DNA from: Asaia sp. W19
GTDB lineage: Bacteria > Pseudomonadota > Alphaproteobacteria > Acetobacterales > Acetobacteraceae
Direction of reading: 5' to 3'
DNA length: 64,000 nt
Assembly: GCF_003994335.1 (NCBI RefSeq)
Contig: NZ_PNQZ01000025.1
Coordinates: 170,188-234,187, forward strand
The notes beneath the pieces are model-generated. The model saw only the letters and a program-made list of their open reading frames with translations. It did not search any database and was not told the DNA's origin. The position numbers were made by a program, and so were the translations under genes. Shown in pieces: positions 43,845 through 53,497 of the stretch; within the stretch, counting starts at the first letter, position 1, and every line of letters starts with the position of its first letter.

Positions 43845-45547
43845 TGCGTCTTTCCAGACATGACTACGCTGCCCAGTTCGGTCCCACGACCGGTGATCGG
43901 CTCAGGCTGGCCGATACGGCCCTCATCATCGAGATCGAGCGCGATCATACGATCTACGGCGAGGAAGTCCGTTTCGGCGGAGGAAAGACCATTCGTGATG
44001 GCATGGGCCAGTCGCAGCGCACGCGCGCCGAAGGGGCCATGGATACCGTGATCACTAATGCGGTCATCATCGACCATTGGGGGATCGTGAAGGCGGATAT
44101 CGGCATTCTCGACGGGCGGATCGCCGGAATCGGCAAGGCGGGAAATCCCGATATTCAGCCCGGCGTGGATATCATCATCGGGCCGGGCACAGAGATCATT
44201 GCCGGCGAGGGCAAGATCGTCACGGCGGGCGGCATCGACAGCCATATCCATTATATCTGCCCGCAGCAGATCGAAGAGGCCTTGTCCTCAGGCGTTACGA
44301 CAATGCTGGGTGGCGGCACCGGACCGGCGAGCGGCACCACCGCGACCACCTGCACGCCGGGGCCTTGGCATCTGGAACGTATGATCGAGGCGGCCGAAGG
44401 TTTTCCCGTCAATCTCGCTTTCGCGGGCAAGGGCAATGCCTCGCGGCCCGAGGCGCTGGAGGAGATGATCAGAGCCGGCGCGAGTTGTCTGAAGCTGCAT
44501 GAAGACTGGGGTTCCACTCCGGCCGCCATCGATTGCTGCCTGAGCGTCGCAGACCGGATGGATGTGCAGGTCATGATCCACTCCGACACGCTCAATGAGA
44601 GCGGTTTTGTGGAGGACACGATCGCTGCGTTTCAGGGGCGCACGATTCACGCGTTCCATACCGAGGGCGCCGGAGGGGGGCATGCGCCCGACATCATCCG
44701 CGTGGCGGGTCTGCCCAATGTGCTGCCGTCTTCCACCAATCCCACACGTCCCTTCACGGTGAACACGCTCGACGAGCATCTGGATATGCTGATGGTCTGC
44801 CATCATCTGGATCAGCAGGTGCCCGAGGACATTGCCTTTGCCGAGAGTCGCATCCGACGCGAAACGATTGCGGCGGAAGACATCTTTCACGATATGGGTG
44901 TGCTGTCGATGATGTCCTCGGACAGTCAGGCCATGGGGCGCGTCGGAGAAGTGCCGCTGCGCACATGGCAGACCGCACACAAGATGAAAATCCAGCGCGG
45001 CGCCCTGGCCGGTGATGGCGCGGCCGATAACGCGCGGGTCAAACGCTATATCGCGAAATACACGATCAATCCTGCGATCGCGCATGGGTTGTCCCATGAG
45101 GTCGGTTCGGTTGAAACCGGCAAGCTGGCCGATCTGGTACTCTGGGAGCCCGCATTTTTTGGCGTGAAACCCGAGCAGGTGATCAAGGGGGGCATGATTG
45201 TCTATGCCATGATGGGTGACCCGAATGCGTCTATCCCTACACCGCAGCCGGTGCATGGCCGCATGATGTTTGGCGGGTTCGGTCGCGCGCTTGCGCGGAC
45301 CAGCCTCACATTCGTGTCCCAGGCGGCGCTTGAGGATGATATCGGTGCGAGGCTCGGGCTCGAGCGTCGCCTCTCGGCGGTGCGGAACGTGCGTGGCGGA
45401 ATCGGCAAGCGCAGCATGATTCATAACGATTCCATGCCCTATATCGAAGTTGATCCCGAAACTTATGAAGTGCGGGCCGATGGCGTGCTCCTGACGTGCG
45501 AGCCCGCCGAAATCCTGCCCATGGCCCAAAGGTATTTTCTGTTCTGA
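43841..45547 (+). CDS. ureC: Urease alpha (catalytic) subunit
   Basis: The 568-residue catalytic subunit carries the full dinickel centre: H135 and H137 (SHIHYICP), carbamylated lysine K218 (CLKLHEDW), H247 (MIHSDT), H273 (FHTEGAGG) and D361 (SSDSQAMGR), with flap C320-H321 (MVCHHL). These are all offset by one from Klebsiella numbering because of an extra N-terminal methionine. It hydrolyses urea to ammonia and carbamate in the cytoplasm. The arginase gene nearby supplies an internal source of urea. The stop overlaps the ureE start by one base. Confidence 0.98.
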   Translation: MMRLSRHDYAAQFGPTTGDRLRLADTALIIEIERDHTIYGEEVRFGGGKTIRDGMGQSQRTRAEGAMDTVITNAVIIDHWGIVKADIGILDGRIAGIGKAGNPDIQPGVDIIIGPGTEIIAGEGKIVTAGGIDSHIHYICPQQIEEALSSGVTTMLGGGTGPASGTTATTCTPGPWHLERMIEAAEGFPVNLAFAGKGNASRPEALEEMIRAGASCLKLHEDWGSTPAAIDCCLSVADRMDVQVMIHSDTLNESGFVEDTIAAFQGRTIHAFHTEGAGGGHAPDIIRVAGLPNVLPSSTNPTRPFTVNTLDEHLDMLMVCHHLDQQVPEDIAFAESRIRRETIAAEDIFHDMGVLSMMSSDSQAMGRVGEVPLRTWQTAHKMKIQRGALAGDGAADNARVKRYIAKYTINPAIAHGLSHEVGSVETGKLADLVLWEPAFFGVKPEQVIKGGMIVYAMMGDPNASIPTPQPVHGRMMFGGFGRALARTSLTFVSQAALEDDIGARLGLERRLSAVRNVRGGIGKRSMIHNDSMPYIEVDPETYEVRADGVLLTCEPAEILPMAQRYFLF

Positions 45548-46164
45548 TGACCCGTATTCTCGAAATCCTTCCTGCCGGGAGCTGGCTTGAAGCCGATGCG
45601 AGCGGTATTTTTGCTGCTGATTATGAGGGGCGGCATCGCCGGAGAATGATGCTGACACTGGCCAGTGGCGAGAAGATCCGTCTGGAACTGGAGCATGCAC
45701 GGCTTCTGCGCGGCGGTGACGGTCTGCGTCTGGAAGATGGTCGGACCATTCTGGTCAGGGCCTTGCCCGAAGAGCTCATGGAAGTAACCGCCCACGGAAC
45801 GCTGCAATTGCTGCAACTGGCCTGGCATCTGGGTAACCGCCATTTGCCGGCGGCTATTGGCGAACACGCCATACTCGTGAGGCGAGACCATGTGATTGCG
45901 GACATGATCGGCGGGCTGGGCGGGCACGTGCGGGATGTCGAAGCACCGTTCGACCCGGAGAGCGGGGCTTATGCCGGTCGGTCAGGGGGGCATGCAGGGG
46001 GCGGACATGCTCATGACCATTCCCACGGGCATGAGCATGAACATCATCACCACCACGACCACCATCATGATCACGGCCACCATCACGCCCATGCGCGCGC
46101 CCAGGAAACTGACGACGGCGTCGGCCTGAGCCTGCAGGGTGGCCACGATCACGCGCATGGCTGA
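45547..46164 (+). CDS. ureE: Urease nickel metallochaperone UreE with long His-rich tail
   Basis: The 205-residue product has an N-terminal peptide-binding domain and a metal-binding domain with TLQLLQLAWHLGNRHLPAAI and DHVIADMIGGLGG. The C-terminal ~55 residues are extremely histidine-rich (HAHDHSHGHEHEHHHHH followed by further HD/HH repeats), as in nickel-storing UreE variants. It delivers nickel to UreG and the urease apoenzyme, and the tail could buffer several nickel ions. The ATG at 45547 overlaps the ureC stop (TGATG). Confidence 0.96.
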   Translation: MTRILEILPAGSWLEADASGIFAADYEGRHRRRMMLTLASGEKIRLELEHARLLRGGDGLRLEDGRTILVRALPEELMEVTAHGTLQLLQLAWHLGNRHLPAAIGEHAILVRRDHVIADMIGGLGGHVRDVEAPFDPESGAYAGRSGGHAGGGHAHDHSHGHEHEHHHHHDHHHDHGHHHAHARAQETDDGVGLSLQGGHDHAHG

Positions 46165-46843
46165 GGAGGAAACTCCGGACGGGGCAGGGGCATTTCTGCG
46201 TCTGCTCTCCTGGGTATCCCCTGCCTTTCCGACCGGCGGCTATGCCTATAGTCACGGGCTGGAATGGGCGGTGGAGACAGGAGATGTGCATGACGTCGCG
46301 ACGCTTTGCGCCTGGATTACCTGTCTGTTCGACCATGGCGCGCCCGGTAGTGATCTGATTATCCTCCAGGAGGCCTGGCGCATGGGCGCAGAGATCGAGC
46401 CCTTGAGAGAGCTCGCGGCTTTCGCCTGCGCGTGCGCCTCTTCGCGCGAGCGTTATGAAGAGACGATCTATCAGGGGGAGGCTTTCCTGAAGGCAGCCAA
46501 CTCCTGGCAGGTTGCCCCCGAGCCGGAAGCCCTGCGGGGACAGCGCTGGCCGCTTCCCGTGGCGCAGGGCATGGTCTTCCGGCGCGGCGGGATAAGCAGG
46601 CATCAGGCGCTTCTGGCAGGAGGGTATGCCACGTTGGCCGCGCTGGTTTCCTCTGCCGTTCGGCTTGTGCCCCTGGGCCAGACGGACGGGCTGCAGACAC
46701 TTGCCCGCCTTGACCCGTTGCTGGTCAGGCTCGTTGCGCTCACTGGTGCTCGAACACTCGACGATGTCGGAGGCGCCTGTTTCCGCTCCGATCTCGCTGC
46801 CATGCATCACGAAACCCAGACGACAAGGTTGTTCAGAACATGA
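46157..46843 (+). CDS. ureF: Urease accessory protein UreF
   Basis: The 228-residue all-helical product shows [45 protein letters not shown] and a C-terminal [24 protein letters not shown], the UreF signature. It binds UreD and gates GTPase activity of UreG. The ATG at 46157 overlaps the ureE stop by eight bases; a GTG at 46139 would add six residues and is less likely. Confidence 0.94.
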   Translation: MAEEETPDGAGAFLRLLSWVSPAFPTGGYAYSHGLEWAVETGDVHDVATLCAWITCLFDHGAPGSDLIILQEAWRMGAEIEPLRELAAFACACASSRERYEETIYQGEAFLKAANSWQVAPEPEALRGQRWPLPVAQGMVFRRGGISRHQALLAGGYATLAALVSSAVRLVPLGQTDGLQTLARLDPLLVRLVALTGARTLDDVGGACFRSDLAAMHHETQTTRLFRT

Positions 46844-47454
46844 CCCAGGCAAAACACGGCCCACTGCGCGTGGGAATTGGCGGCCCCGTCGGAACGGGCA
46901 AGACGGCGCTGATGGATGCGCTATGTCGCGTTTTTCGCGATGGGTATAATATCGCCGCCATCACGAATGACATCTATACGCGCGAGGATGCCGAATTCCT
47001 GACGCGAGCGGGCTCGCTACCCTCTGAACGGATCATGGGGATCGAGACCGGCGGGTGCCCCCATACGGCCATACGTGAGGATGCCAGCATCAATCTGGCC
47101 GGCATCGCTGAACTGACCGAGCGCTTCGAGGGGCTGGATCTGGTTCTGGTCGAGAGCGGTGGCGATAATCTCGCGGCGACGTTCAGCCCGGAGCTGGCCG
47201 ATCTGACGATTTACGTCATCGATGTCTCGGCCGGGGACAAGATTCCGCGCAAGGGCGGCCCTGGGATCACGCGCAGTGATCTGCTCGTGATCAACAAGAT
47301 CGATCTGGCCCCTTATGTCGGCGCCGATCTTGGGGTGATGGATCGTGACAGTCGCAAGATGCGCGGCGCGCGTCCCTTTGTTTTCGCGAATATCAAGGCC
47401 GGTCAGGGCGTGGCCGAGATCGCCCGCTTCATTGTCGAGCAGGGAGGGCTCTGA
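46840..47454 (+). CDS. ureG: Urease accessory GTPase UreG
   Basis: The 204-residue SIMIBI GTPase has the P-loop GGPVGTGKT, the metal-binding CPH motif in [30 protein letters not shown] as Walker B-like region, and [12 protein letters not shown] for guanine recognition. It powers nickel insertion into urease with UreD and UreF. Its start overlaps the ureF stop by four bases (ATGA). It is the last gene of the urease operon; no terminator hairpin with a T-run is visible in the 124 bp before the convergent ornithine cyclodeaminase gene. Confidence 0.97.
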   Translation: MTQAKHGPLRVGIGGPVGTGKTALMDALCRVFRDGYNIAAITNDIYTREDAEFLTRAGSLPSERIMGIETGGCPHTAIREDASINLAGIAELTERFEGLDLVLVESGGDNLAATFSPELADLTIYVIDVSAGDKIPRKGGPGITRSDLLVINKIDLAPYVGADLGVMDRDSRKMRGARPFVFANIKAGQGVAEIARFIVEQGGL

Positions 47455-47578
47455 CGGCGTCCTGCCATACGCCTCGCCCGGTTTCCTGAATCTGGGCAGG
47501 CCATGACGATCCACATGATCGCTGGAATGCAGGCGTTCGGCGGGCCGGTTGCGGACGACTGCCCCGCGGAGCGTTGCT

Positions 47579-48643
47579 CTAGCTGATCCCGGTCGCGCGC
47601 TGCACCATGCCGAAGAGGTCGCGCGGATCATCCGGATCGGCCAGCATATCCAACCGTTCATAGAGCCCGGTCCCGGCGATATTATCGCGCACATAGCGCA
47701 GGGCCGAAAAATCCTCGATCGCAAACCCGACTGAGTCGAACAAGGTGATTTCGCTCTGGCTTCTCCGCCCGGCGGCATCCCCTGTCATCACCTGCCAGAG
47801 TTCCGTTACCGGGTGGTCCTCCGCCAACTGCTGGATTTCGCCCTCTATGCGGGTCTGGGGCGGATATTCAACGAAAATGGCGGCGCGCGTCAGGATGTCG
47901 CGGTGCAACTCGGTCTTGCCGGGGCAGTCGCCACCCACGGCATTGATATGCACCCCGCTTCCGACCATGTTGTCGGAGAGTATGGTGGCGCATTGCTTGT
48001 CGGCGGTCACGGTGGTGATGATATCCGCCCCTTCGACCGCCTTTTCGCTGCTTTCGCATATCGTGATGTCAAAGCCGAGCCCTGCGAGATTGCGTCGGCA
48101 TTTTTCCGATGCGGCAGGGTCGATATCGAAAAGCCGCAACGTGGTGATCCCGAGCAATTCTCGAAAGGCGATCGCCTGGAATTCGGATTGTGCGCCATTG
48201 CCGATGACGGCCATTACCCGGGCGCCTGCCGGGGCCAAGTGCGTGGCTGCAACGGCCGACATGGCTGCGGTACGCAGCGCGGTGAGTACGGTCATCTCGG
48301 ATAACAGCACCGGATAGCCCGAGGCCACATCGGCCAGCATCCCGAAAGCTGTCACGGTTTGCAGGCCTTCCTTCATGTTCTTCGGATGGCCGTTGACATA
48401 TTTGAAGCCATAGAGCGTGTGATCGCTCGTCGGCATCAGTTCGATCACGCCCTCTGCCGAATGCGCTGCAATGCGTGGTGTCTTGTCGAATTCGGGCCAG
48501 CGTCTGAAATCTGCCTCGATATAGGCCGCCAATTCCCTCAGAAAACGATTGATGCCAAGGGTATGAACCAGTGCCATCATGTTCTGTACCGAGACGAAGG
48601 GCACGAAGGCGAGGGGAGAGGGAGCGGGACCCGTCAGCGCCAT
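47579..48643 (-). CDS. Ornithine cyclodeaminase
   Basis: The 354-residue product of the OCD/mu-crystallin family contains SEMTVLTALRTAAMSAVAATHLAP, the NAD-binding VIGNGAQSEFQAIAF, and VHINAVGGDCPGKTEL with the catalytic aspartate region. It converts L-ornithine to L-proline and ammonia using NAD. Only one base separates the arginase stop (48645) from this ATG, so the two enzymes are made together. The pair turns arginine into proline plus urea. Length matches the ~350-residue bacterial OCD group rather than shorter paralogues acting on other imino acids. Confidence 0.92.
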   Translation of the reverse strand: MALTGPAPSPLAFVPFVSVQNMMALVHTLGINRFLRELAAYIEADFRRWPEFDKTPRIAAHSAEGVIELMPTSDHTLYGFKYVNGHPKNMKEGLQTVTAFGMLADVASGYPVLLSEMTVLTALRTAAMSAVAATHLAPAGARVMAVIGNGAQSEFQAIAFRELLGITTLRLFDIDPAASEKCRRNLAGLGFDITICESSEKAVEGADIITTVTADKQCATILSDNMVGSGVHINAVGGDCPGKTELHRDILTRAAIFVEYPPQTRIEGEIQQLAEDHPVTELWQVMTGDAAGRRSQSEITLFDSVGFAIEDFSALRYVRDNIAGTGLYERLDMLADPDDPRDLFGMVQRATGIS

Positions 48644-48644
48644 G

Positions 48645-49583
48645 TCAGTATGTCCTTGTCTTGCGTTCGAGAACGCGCCGCCCGAACAGGCTGGCCGCCA
48701 GATCAGTCATGAGGAGCGCCGTACGGGCCCGCACATCCAGAAAAGGGTTGAGCTCCGCGAGATCCAGTGACGTCACGAGGCCGCTGTCATGCAGGATCTC
48801 CATGATCAGATGAGCTTCACGGTAGGTCGCCCCTCCCGCAACGGTGGTGCCCACAGCAGGGGCGATTTCGGGGGCGAGAAAATCCACATCGAGGCTCACA
48901 TGAAGCCTGCCTCCTGCTGCGCGTACCCGGTCGAGAAAGCCGTTCAGAGGCTGGACAACGCCTTGCTCATCTATTGCGCGCATATCGAAAACCGAGATAC
49001 CGATTTCAGCGACATGGCGCTTTTCTGCCTGATCGACCGAGCGAATGCCCATCATGCACACATGATGCGGATCGACCGTCGCGACCGGGGGCGGGCACGC
49101 CTCAAAGCCGGGTTGCCCCGTGAAATACGCGACCGGCGTGCCGTGCAGATTACCGCTGGTGGTGGTGTGAAGCGTGTGCAGATCCGTATGAGCGTCTAGC
49201 CAGAGCACGAATTGCGGTTGTCCCCGTTCCTCGGCATAGCGGGCAACGCCGCTGACCGTACCCGCCGACATGGAGTGGTCTCCGCCCAGAAAAATGGGGA
49301 AATCGCAGCTGCGCGCCATTTCATAGGCCCGTGTGCTGACGGCTTCGGTCCACGCGATGATCGCATCGAGGTTGCGTACGGCGGGGTTCGAGTGGCTTAC
49401 TGCGGTCAGGGCAGAAGGGGTGGCATCGCCCACATCGGTGACTCCCCAACCAAGTTCCTCCAGCATTTCGGGCAGACCGGCGATACGAAAGGCAGTCGGT
49501 CCCATGATGCATCCCCGTTCGGAGGTCCCGCTCTGGGTCGGGACCCCCAGGATCTGGCACGTCTTCGTCAGGGACGGTTTCAT
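48645..49583 (-). CDS. Arginase
   Basis: The 312-residue ureohydrolase has the dimanganese ligands in FLGGDHSMSAGT (H103), WLDAHTDLHT (D130, H132, D134) and SLDVDFLAP, with the arginase-type SGNLHGTPV substrate loop after the second motif. It cleaves L-arginine to ornithine and urea. The start is supported by GAGGAG before the ATG. It leads the arginase-ornithine cyclodeaminase operon, convergent with the urease operon, so the urea made here can be used directly by UreABC. Symbol rocF/arcA/arg is left open because usage differs between groups. Confidence 0.94.
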   Translation of the reverse strand: MKPSLTKTCQILGVPTQSGTSERGCIMGPTAFRIAGLPEMLEELGWGVTDVGDATPSALTAVSHSNPAVRNLDAIIAWTEAVSTRAYEMARSCDFPIFLGGDHSMSAGTVSGVARYAEERGQPQFVLWLDAHTDLHTLHTTTSGNLHGTPVAYFTGQPGFEACPPPVATVDPHHVCMMGIRSVDQAEKRHVAEIGISVFDMRAIDEQGVVQPLNGFLDRVRAAGGRLHVSLDVDFLAPEIAPAVGTTVAGGATYREAHLIMEILHDSGLVTSLDLAELNPFLDVRARTALLMTDLAASLFGRRVLERKTRTY

Positions 49584-49781
49584 GATATCTCCTCATCGTG
49601 CAAGGCCGCGTGAAAGCGTGCCGGGGCCAAAGATCATATGCCCGTGGCAGGTACGGGGCGTCGTGCCGCTTATAGGCCATTCCTTGTTTGCGATCATACC
49701 GTCAAGAGAAGGATCTTTCGGGTATTGTCAGGGCGCTCGGTCGGGCGTCTTCCTCACCGTATTGCCTCGGCGCTGACATGA

Positions 49782-50915
49782 TCAGGGCGTGAGGGGGACA
49801 GAATAAAGAGCAAAGGGCTGGCGTATATGCGATTTTCCTCCATTGAACCGGGAGAGGCGATCGAGTTGTGCGACTGGGAGCCAGAGCGTGTTATCCTTGT
49901 TCAGGAACGGCGCGTCGGCCCAGTGCAGTCGATGATCCCTGGCGAGCATGGTGATCTTGCCATCCGGGTCGCGGCGATAGAGCGTGTCGTCGCGCAGTGC
50001 GGTGAAATAGAGTCTTCCTTTGCTATCCATGGCGCTGCCCCCGATAGGCGGGATATCGGCCCAAGGTTCGACGGTGGCGGCCAGTTCCTTGTCGGAAAGG
50101 TTCGGATCATCGAGTGCAGCGGTAGGGATGCGTGACCAGGGGCCAGCAAGCGGACCGAAATACAGGAAGCGCCCGTCAGGACTCACCTCGAGCGGGTCGG
50201 CATTGATGAGCATCGGCGTGCCATCGCCCTTGCGCAGAACCTGCCCGTCAACAACGATGGGGCGCCCGGGCTGCGCCATAGCGGCGGGGTTGCCAGCCAG
50301 AACGCGGCGGACCCCGCCACTCGCCAGATCGAGCACCAGTAGCGCGCCGGTCCCTGCATCCGTCAGATAGGCATGCGGCCCGTTGAAGCGGATATCATCG
50401 ACATAGCTGCCTACCGGTGCGACCTCCGGCCCCAAAGGGTAAATCCGCAGGATTGTCCCTTTGGAGGCGTCGATCCGAACGAGCTTGGCACCGTCCTTGA
50501 CGGGAGGTCCGCCGAATTCCGGTGTGCCGGTATCGACAACCCAGACCGTGCCTTCGGGATCGACGTGCAGCGCGTTGACATTCACGAAGCGCTTTCGAGC
50601 ATCCTGCCCGGGTGCCCAGCTATTCCATTCCTTATCAGGAAAGGGGCGTATTCTGCTCCCCTGAGTCACAAGGGCGACCGAAGGACCGGGGAAGCCCGTC
50701 CAGCGAGGCCCTCCCACCAGAACATGCCCACTGGTCAAGGCTACAGCATTCCAGTCCAGGGTAGTGCTCGTCGCCACAAGATTCAGCGCTACCCCTCGGG
50801 CAAGGGAGGGAGGGCAGGAGAGCAGCATGCCGGTCGTAAGCATGAGGCCACATATCGTCGCGATCGAGGGGCGCGCCTTGCCCGTCTCTGCAACTGTTCT
50901 TGAGGGGGGGATCAT
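49782..50915 (-). CDS. Secreted major-royal-jelly-protein/Yellow-like beta-propeller
   Basis: The 377-residue product has an N-terminal signal-like segment (SIATICGLMLTTGMLLSCPPSLARG) and repeated propeller blades: VNVNALHVDPEGTVWVVDTG, SYVDDIRFNGPHAYLTDAG, GALLVLDLASGGVRRVL, YFGPLAGPWSRIPTAAL and GGSAMDSKGRLYFTAL. This is the bacterial MRJP/Yellow family (PF03022), distantly related to SMP-30/gluconolactonase. Function in bacteria is mostly unknown; sugar lactone or ligand binding in the periplasm is possible. GGAG lies nine bases before the ATG. It is monocistronic, next to a long gap before the two-component genes. Confidence 0.8.
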   Translation of the reverse strand: MIPPSRTVAETGKARPSIATICGLMLTTGMLLSCPPSLARGVALNLVATSTTLDWNAVALTSGHVLVGGPRWTGFPGPSVALVTQGSRIRPFPDKEWNSWAPGQDARKRFVNVNALHVDPEGTVWVVDTGTPEFGGPPVKDGAKLVRIDASKGTILRIYPLGPEVAPVGSYVDDIRFNGPHAYLTDAGTGALLVLDLASGGVRRVLAGNPAAMAQPGRPIVVDGQVLRKGDGTPMLINADPLEVSPDGRFLYFGPLAGPWSRIPTAALDDPNLSDKELAATVEPWADIPPIGGSAMDSKGRLYFTALRDDTLYRRDPDGKITMLARDHRLHWADAPFLNKDNTLWLPVAQLDRLSRFNGGKSHIRQPFALYSVPLTP

Positions 50916-51423
50916 GGGAAAACTCCGGGTTGGCCATGGGCGGGAGGCAACGGGTCACCGCAGGAACGTGCGACAGCCCGCATTGTCTCCTGCCCACCCT
51001 CCCAAGCCCCGTCGGGTGATCGTCATCGGGAGGGATGGTATGGAGGAGGAAGTTGAGAAAAGGTTTCGGCAGACCCTATGGGATGAAGGTTGCGCTGTGT
51101 TCCCCGCAAGGGAGCGGGTTCCTTCGCAGCGCAGGGTTCATGGATTGCCTGTGCGTCCGGGCAATGCGGGGATGGGGAGAAGGGGGCGGGCATCCGTTTT
51201 TTTCCATCAGGGAATGAGCCAGAAATGTGACGTCATGACCGAATGATGCAAGAAGGCACATAAAGAACCCTTAGGGGCAGATATGATACTTCCATGCCGC
51301 CTTCGCCCGGCCCCGCCATGGGGGCTGCCCGCGCGAGAGGGGGTCAACGCCATGGCAGCCTGATCCCTATGGCATCTCCGCGCGAGGAACGATATCAGGA
51401 TATCCTGCGCAACGGAGTGCCCC
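50916..51423. other. 508-bp intergenic region before the two-component system
   Basis: The region separates the MRJP-like gene from the divergent response-regulator gene and must carry both promoters. It includes purine-rich stretches (51041-51060, 51170-51190) and an AT-richer segment at 51235-51290 that is a plausible promoter for 51424. Short reading frames exist but none looks coding. No operator could be assigned. Confidence 0.5.
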
Positions 51424-52113
51424 ATGAACTGCGACGGCAAGCGCGTTCTCATGATCGAGGATGATCTTTCCCTTCTCTCCCATGCAATCGGAGCCATGGA
51501 GGAATGGGGGATGGACGTGACGATGGCGAGTGACGGCGCGACAGGGCAGATCCTTGCTCTCGACGCTGGATGGGATTGCATTGTCCTCGATCGTCGCCTC
51601 CCGATGACGGATGGACTGTCCATTCTCAAATCCATGCGTGTCGCAGGGCTCGAGACCCCGGTTCTTTTCCTGACCACGATGGACGGCATACGCGACCGTG
51701 TGGAGGGATTGCGGAGCGGTGCCGATGATTATCTGGTCAAACCCTTCGCGCTGCCGGAGCTCCGGGCGCGGATCGAGACGCTTATGCGCCGCGCGGATCA
51801 GCCTGCCAACCGTACCCGTCTGGTCTTTGGGGATCTGGAGCTCGATCTCGTAAGGCGGGAGGTGTTTCGTCGTGGCGTGAAGCTCTATATCCAGTCTCAG
51901 GAGCTGGCTTTGCTTGAATATTTCATGCGGCATCCACTTACTGTCCTCTCGCGCACAATGCTGCTTCAGAACGTCTGGGGGATGGATTTTCCGGTGCACA
52001 CAAATCTCGTGGAAACCCATATCAGCCGCTTGCGCGAGCGGCTGGGGCGCGACGCCGCGCCAGTTCTGCATACCGTGAAAGGCCAGGGCTACGTGTTGCG
52101 TCACGATGGGTGA
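51424..52113 (+). CDS. OmpR-family response regulator
   Basis: The 229-residue product has a receiver domain with acidic pocket E12-D13-D14, phospho-acceptor D56 (CIVLDRRLP), the T/S switch in FLTTMD and lysine in DDYLVKPF, then an OmpR/PhoB winged helix with a recognition helix near NLVETHISRLRERLG. It is a DNA-binding partner of the kinase that overlaps its 3' end by eight bases. GGAG lies seven bases before the ATG. Targets may include the siderophore receptors next door, but no shared direct repeat was recognised. Confidence 0.93.
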   Translation: MNCDGKRVLMIEDDLSLLSHAIGAMEEWGMDVTMASDGATGQILALDAGWDCIVLDRRLPMTDGLSILKSMRVAGLETPVLFLTTMDGIRDRVEGLRSGADDYLVKPFALPELRARIETLMRRADQPANRTRLVFGDLELDLVRREVFRRGVKLYIQSQELALLEYFMRHPLTVLSRTMLLQNVWGMDFPVHTNLVETHISRLRERLGRDAAPVLHTVKGQGYVLRHDG

Positions 52114-53497
52114 CGTGCCGGGCCAGGATCGGCAAGGACAGGCCCTGCCGGTTCTCAGGAGTACGTCTTTCAGGATCATTGCGTCGTTTGCGGTCTGTCT
52201 CGTCGTCTGCGGTATGGCAGGGGTGGTCTGGTCCGGAACGAGGGGCATAAACCAGCTCGACGGACAGATGCGCCTGACCGTCATGAATGAATGCAATGAG
52301 GCGCTGAGCAATGCCGGTCAGCACGATGTGGCGCATCTCGCGCCGGTCATGCGCGATTTTGTCCGAAGCGAGCCCGGCTTCTACTATCTCCTTCAGGATC
52401 GGCCGCAGAATGTCGTGGTCGGCAACATGTTTCATCTGCGTCCGGTGGCAGGATGGCGGATGCTCTCATGGACGCATCGTACCAGGCCGCCCGAGCGGCG
52501 CCCGGTACTCGGCTTCGGTACGGTCCTGGATGATGGTGGTTATCTCTTCGTCGGCATGGAGGGCGCGCCGCTCCAGACGCTCAGACGAGGCTTCTTCATT
52601 ACGCTCGTCTGGTGCATGGCGGGTTTCCTGCTGATCGGTGTGACGGGCGGCTATGGCATGAGCCGCATGCTGCTTCGCAGGATCGAGGTTATCAGTCGGA
52701 CCGCGCGCGAAATCATGGAGGGCGATCTGTCGCGGCGCCTGCCCCTGACCGAAATGGATGACGAGTTCAATCACCTGTCGGCGAGTCTGAACGCCATGCT
52801 CGACCGAAACGAGGCGCTTCTGGCGCGGGTGCGTCAGGTTACGGATGATATCGCCCATGACATGCGGCGCCCACTTGCCGATCTCGGTCGTCATCTCGAT
52901 AAGGCCGGACGCTCGATCACCGCGTCGGAAGGCGTGATCGCGCTGGATCTCGCGCGCGCAAGCCTGAATGAGGCTCTGGAGATCTTCGCGTCGCTGCTCA
53001 AGCTGGCCCAGCTCGAGGCCTATAAGGAAATCCCGGATTCCGGCCGGGTCGATATGACCGGAGTTCTCGAGACACTAGCGTCGCTCTACGGGCCTGTGAT
53101 CGAGCAGCATGGCCAGTACTGGCACCAGGAACTGGCGGCGAAACCCTGCATGATCGAAGGCAGTCGCGTCCTCCTCACGCAGGCTTTGTCCAATCTGCTG
53201 GAAAATGCCACGCTGCACACGCCGCCGGGCAGCCATGTGAGACTCTCATCGCAACGGGGAGAGGCTGAAATGCTCATCCGCCTCGATGATACCGGCCCCG
53301 GCATCGCTACGGCCGATCAGGAGCGTGTTTTCGAGAAGATGGTGCGGCTCGATGCGAGCCGCCATGTGCCGGGCAACGGGATCGGACTCAGCCTGGTGCG
53401 CGCCATCATTACCCTCCATGGTGGCACCATCGCGCTGCATGACAACGCACCGGGGCTGGGTATCGAGATTTGCCTCCCTCTGGTTGTCACATCTTGA
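52106..53497 (+). CDS. Membrane sensor histidine kinase
   Basis: The 463-residue kinase has a first membrane helix at about 22-42 (FRIIASFAVCLVVCGMAGVVW), a periplasmic sensor of about 130 residues, a second helix near 170-195 (ITLVWCMAGFLLIGVTGGYGMSRML), a HAMP domain (REIMEGDLSRRLPLTEMDDEFNHL), and the H-box with H251 (DDIAHDMRRPLADLGRHL). N-box (ALSNLLENATLHTPPG), DDTGPGIA and GNGIGLSLVRAI complete the ATPase domain. It phosphorylates the preceding regulator. Its 3' end overlaps the convergent TonB receptor gene by 11 bases. Confidence 0.93.
   Translation: MGDVPGQDRQGQALPVLRSTSFRIIASFAVCLVVCGMAGVVWSGTRGINQLDGQMRLTVMNECNEALSNAGQHDVAHLAPVMRDFVRSEPGFYYLLQDRPQNVVVGNMFHLRPVAGWRMLSWTHRTRPPERRPVLGFGTVLDDGGYLFVGMEGAPLQTLRRGFFITLVWCMAGFLLIGVTGGYGMSRMLLRRIEVISRTAREIMEGDLSRRLPLTEMDDEFNHLSASLNAMLDRNEALLARVRQVTDDIAHDMRRPLADLGRHLDKAGRSITASEGVIALDLARASLNEALEIFASLLKLAQLEAYKEIPDSGRVDMTGVLETLASLYGPVIEQHGQYWHQELAAKPCMIEGSRVLLTQALSNLLENATLHTPPGSHVRLSSQRGEAEMLIRLDDTGPGIATADQERVFEKMVRLDASRHVPGNGIGLSLVRAIITLHGGTIALHDNAPGLGIEICLPLVVTS

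Noticed and set aside
44288..45700. Minus-strand 470-residue frame opposite ureC
   Set aside because: UreC carries every nickel ligand; the antisense product has no domain.
45990..46100. Tandem repeat or CRISPR-like array in the CAT/CAC-rich stretch
   Set aside because: It is the histidine-codon-rich tail of ureE; no regular repeat-spacer pattern was seen here or elsewhere in the window.
51035..51217. Small protein in the gap before the two-component system
   Set aside because: No family pattern or ribosome-binding site; composition fits GC-rich intergenic DNA.
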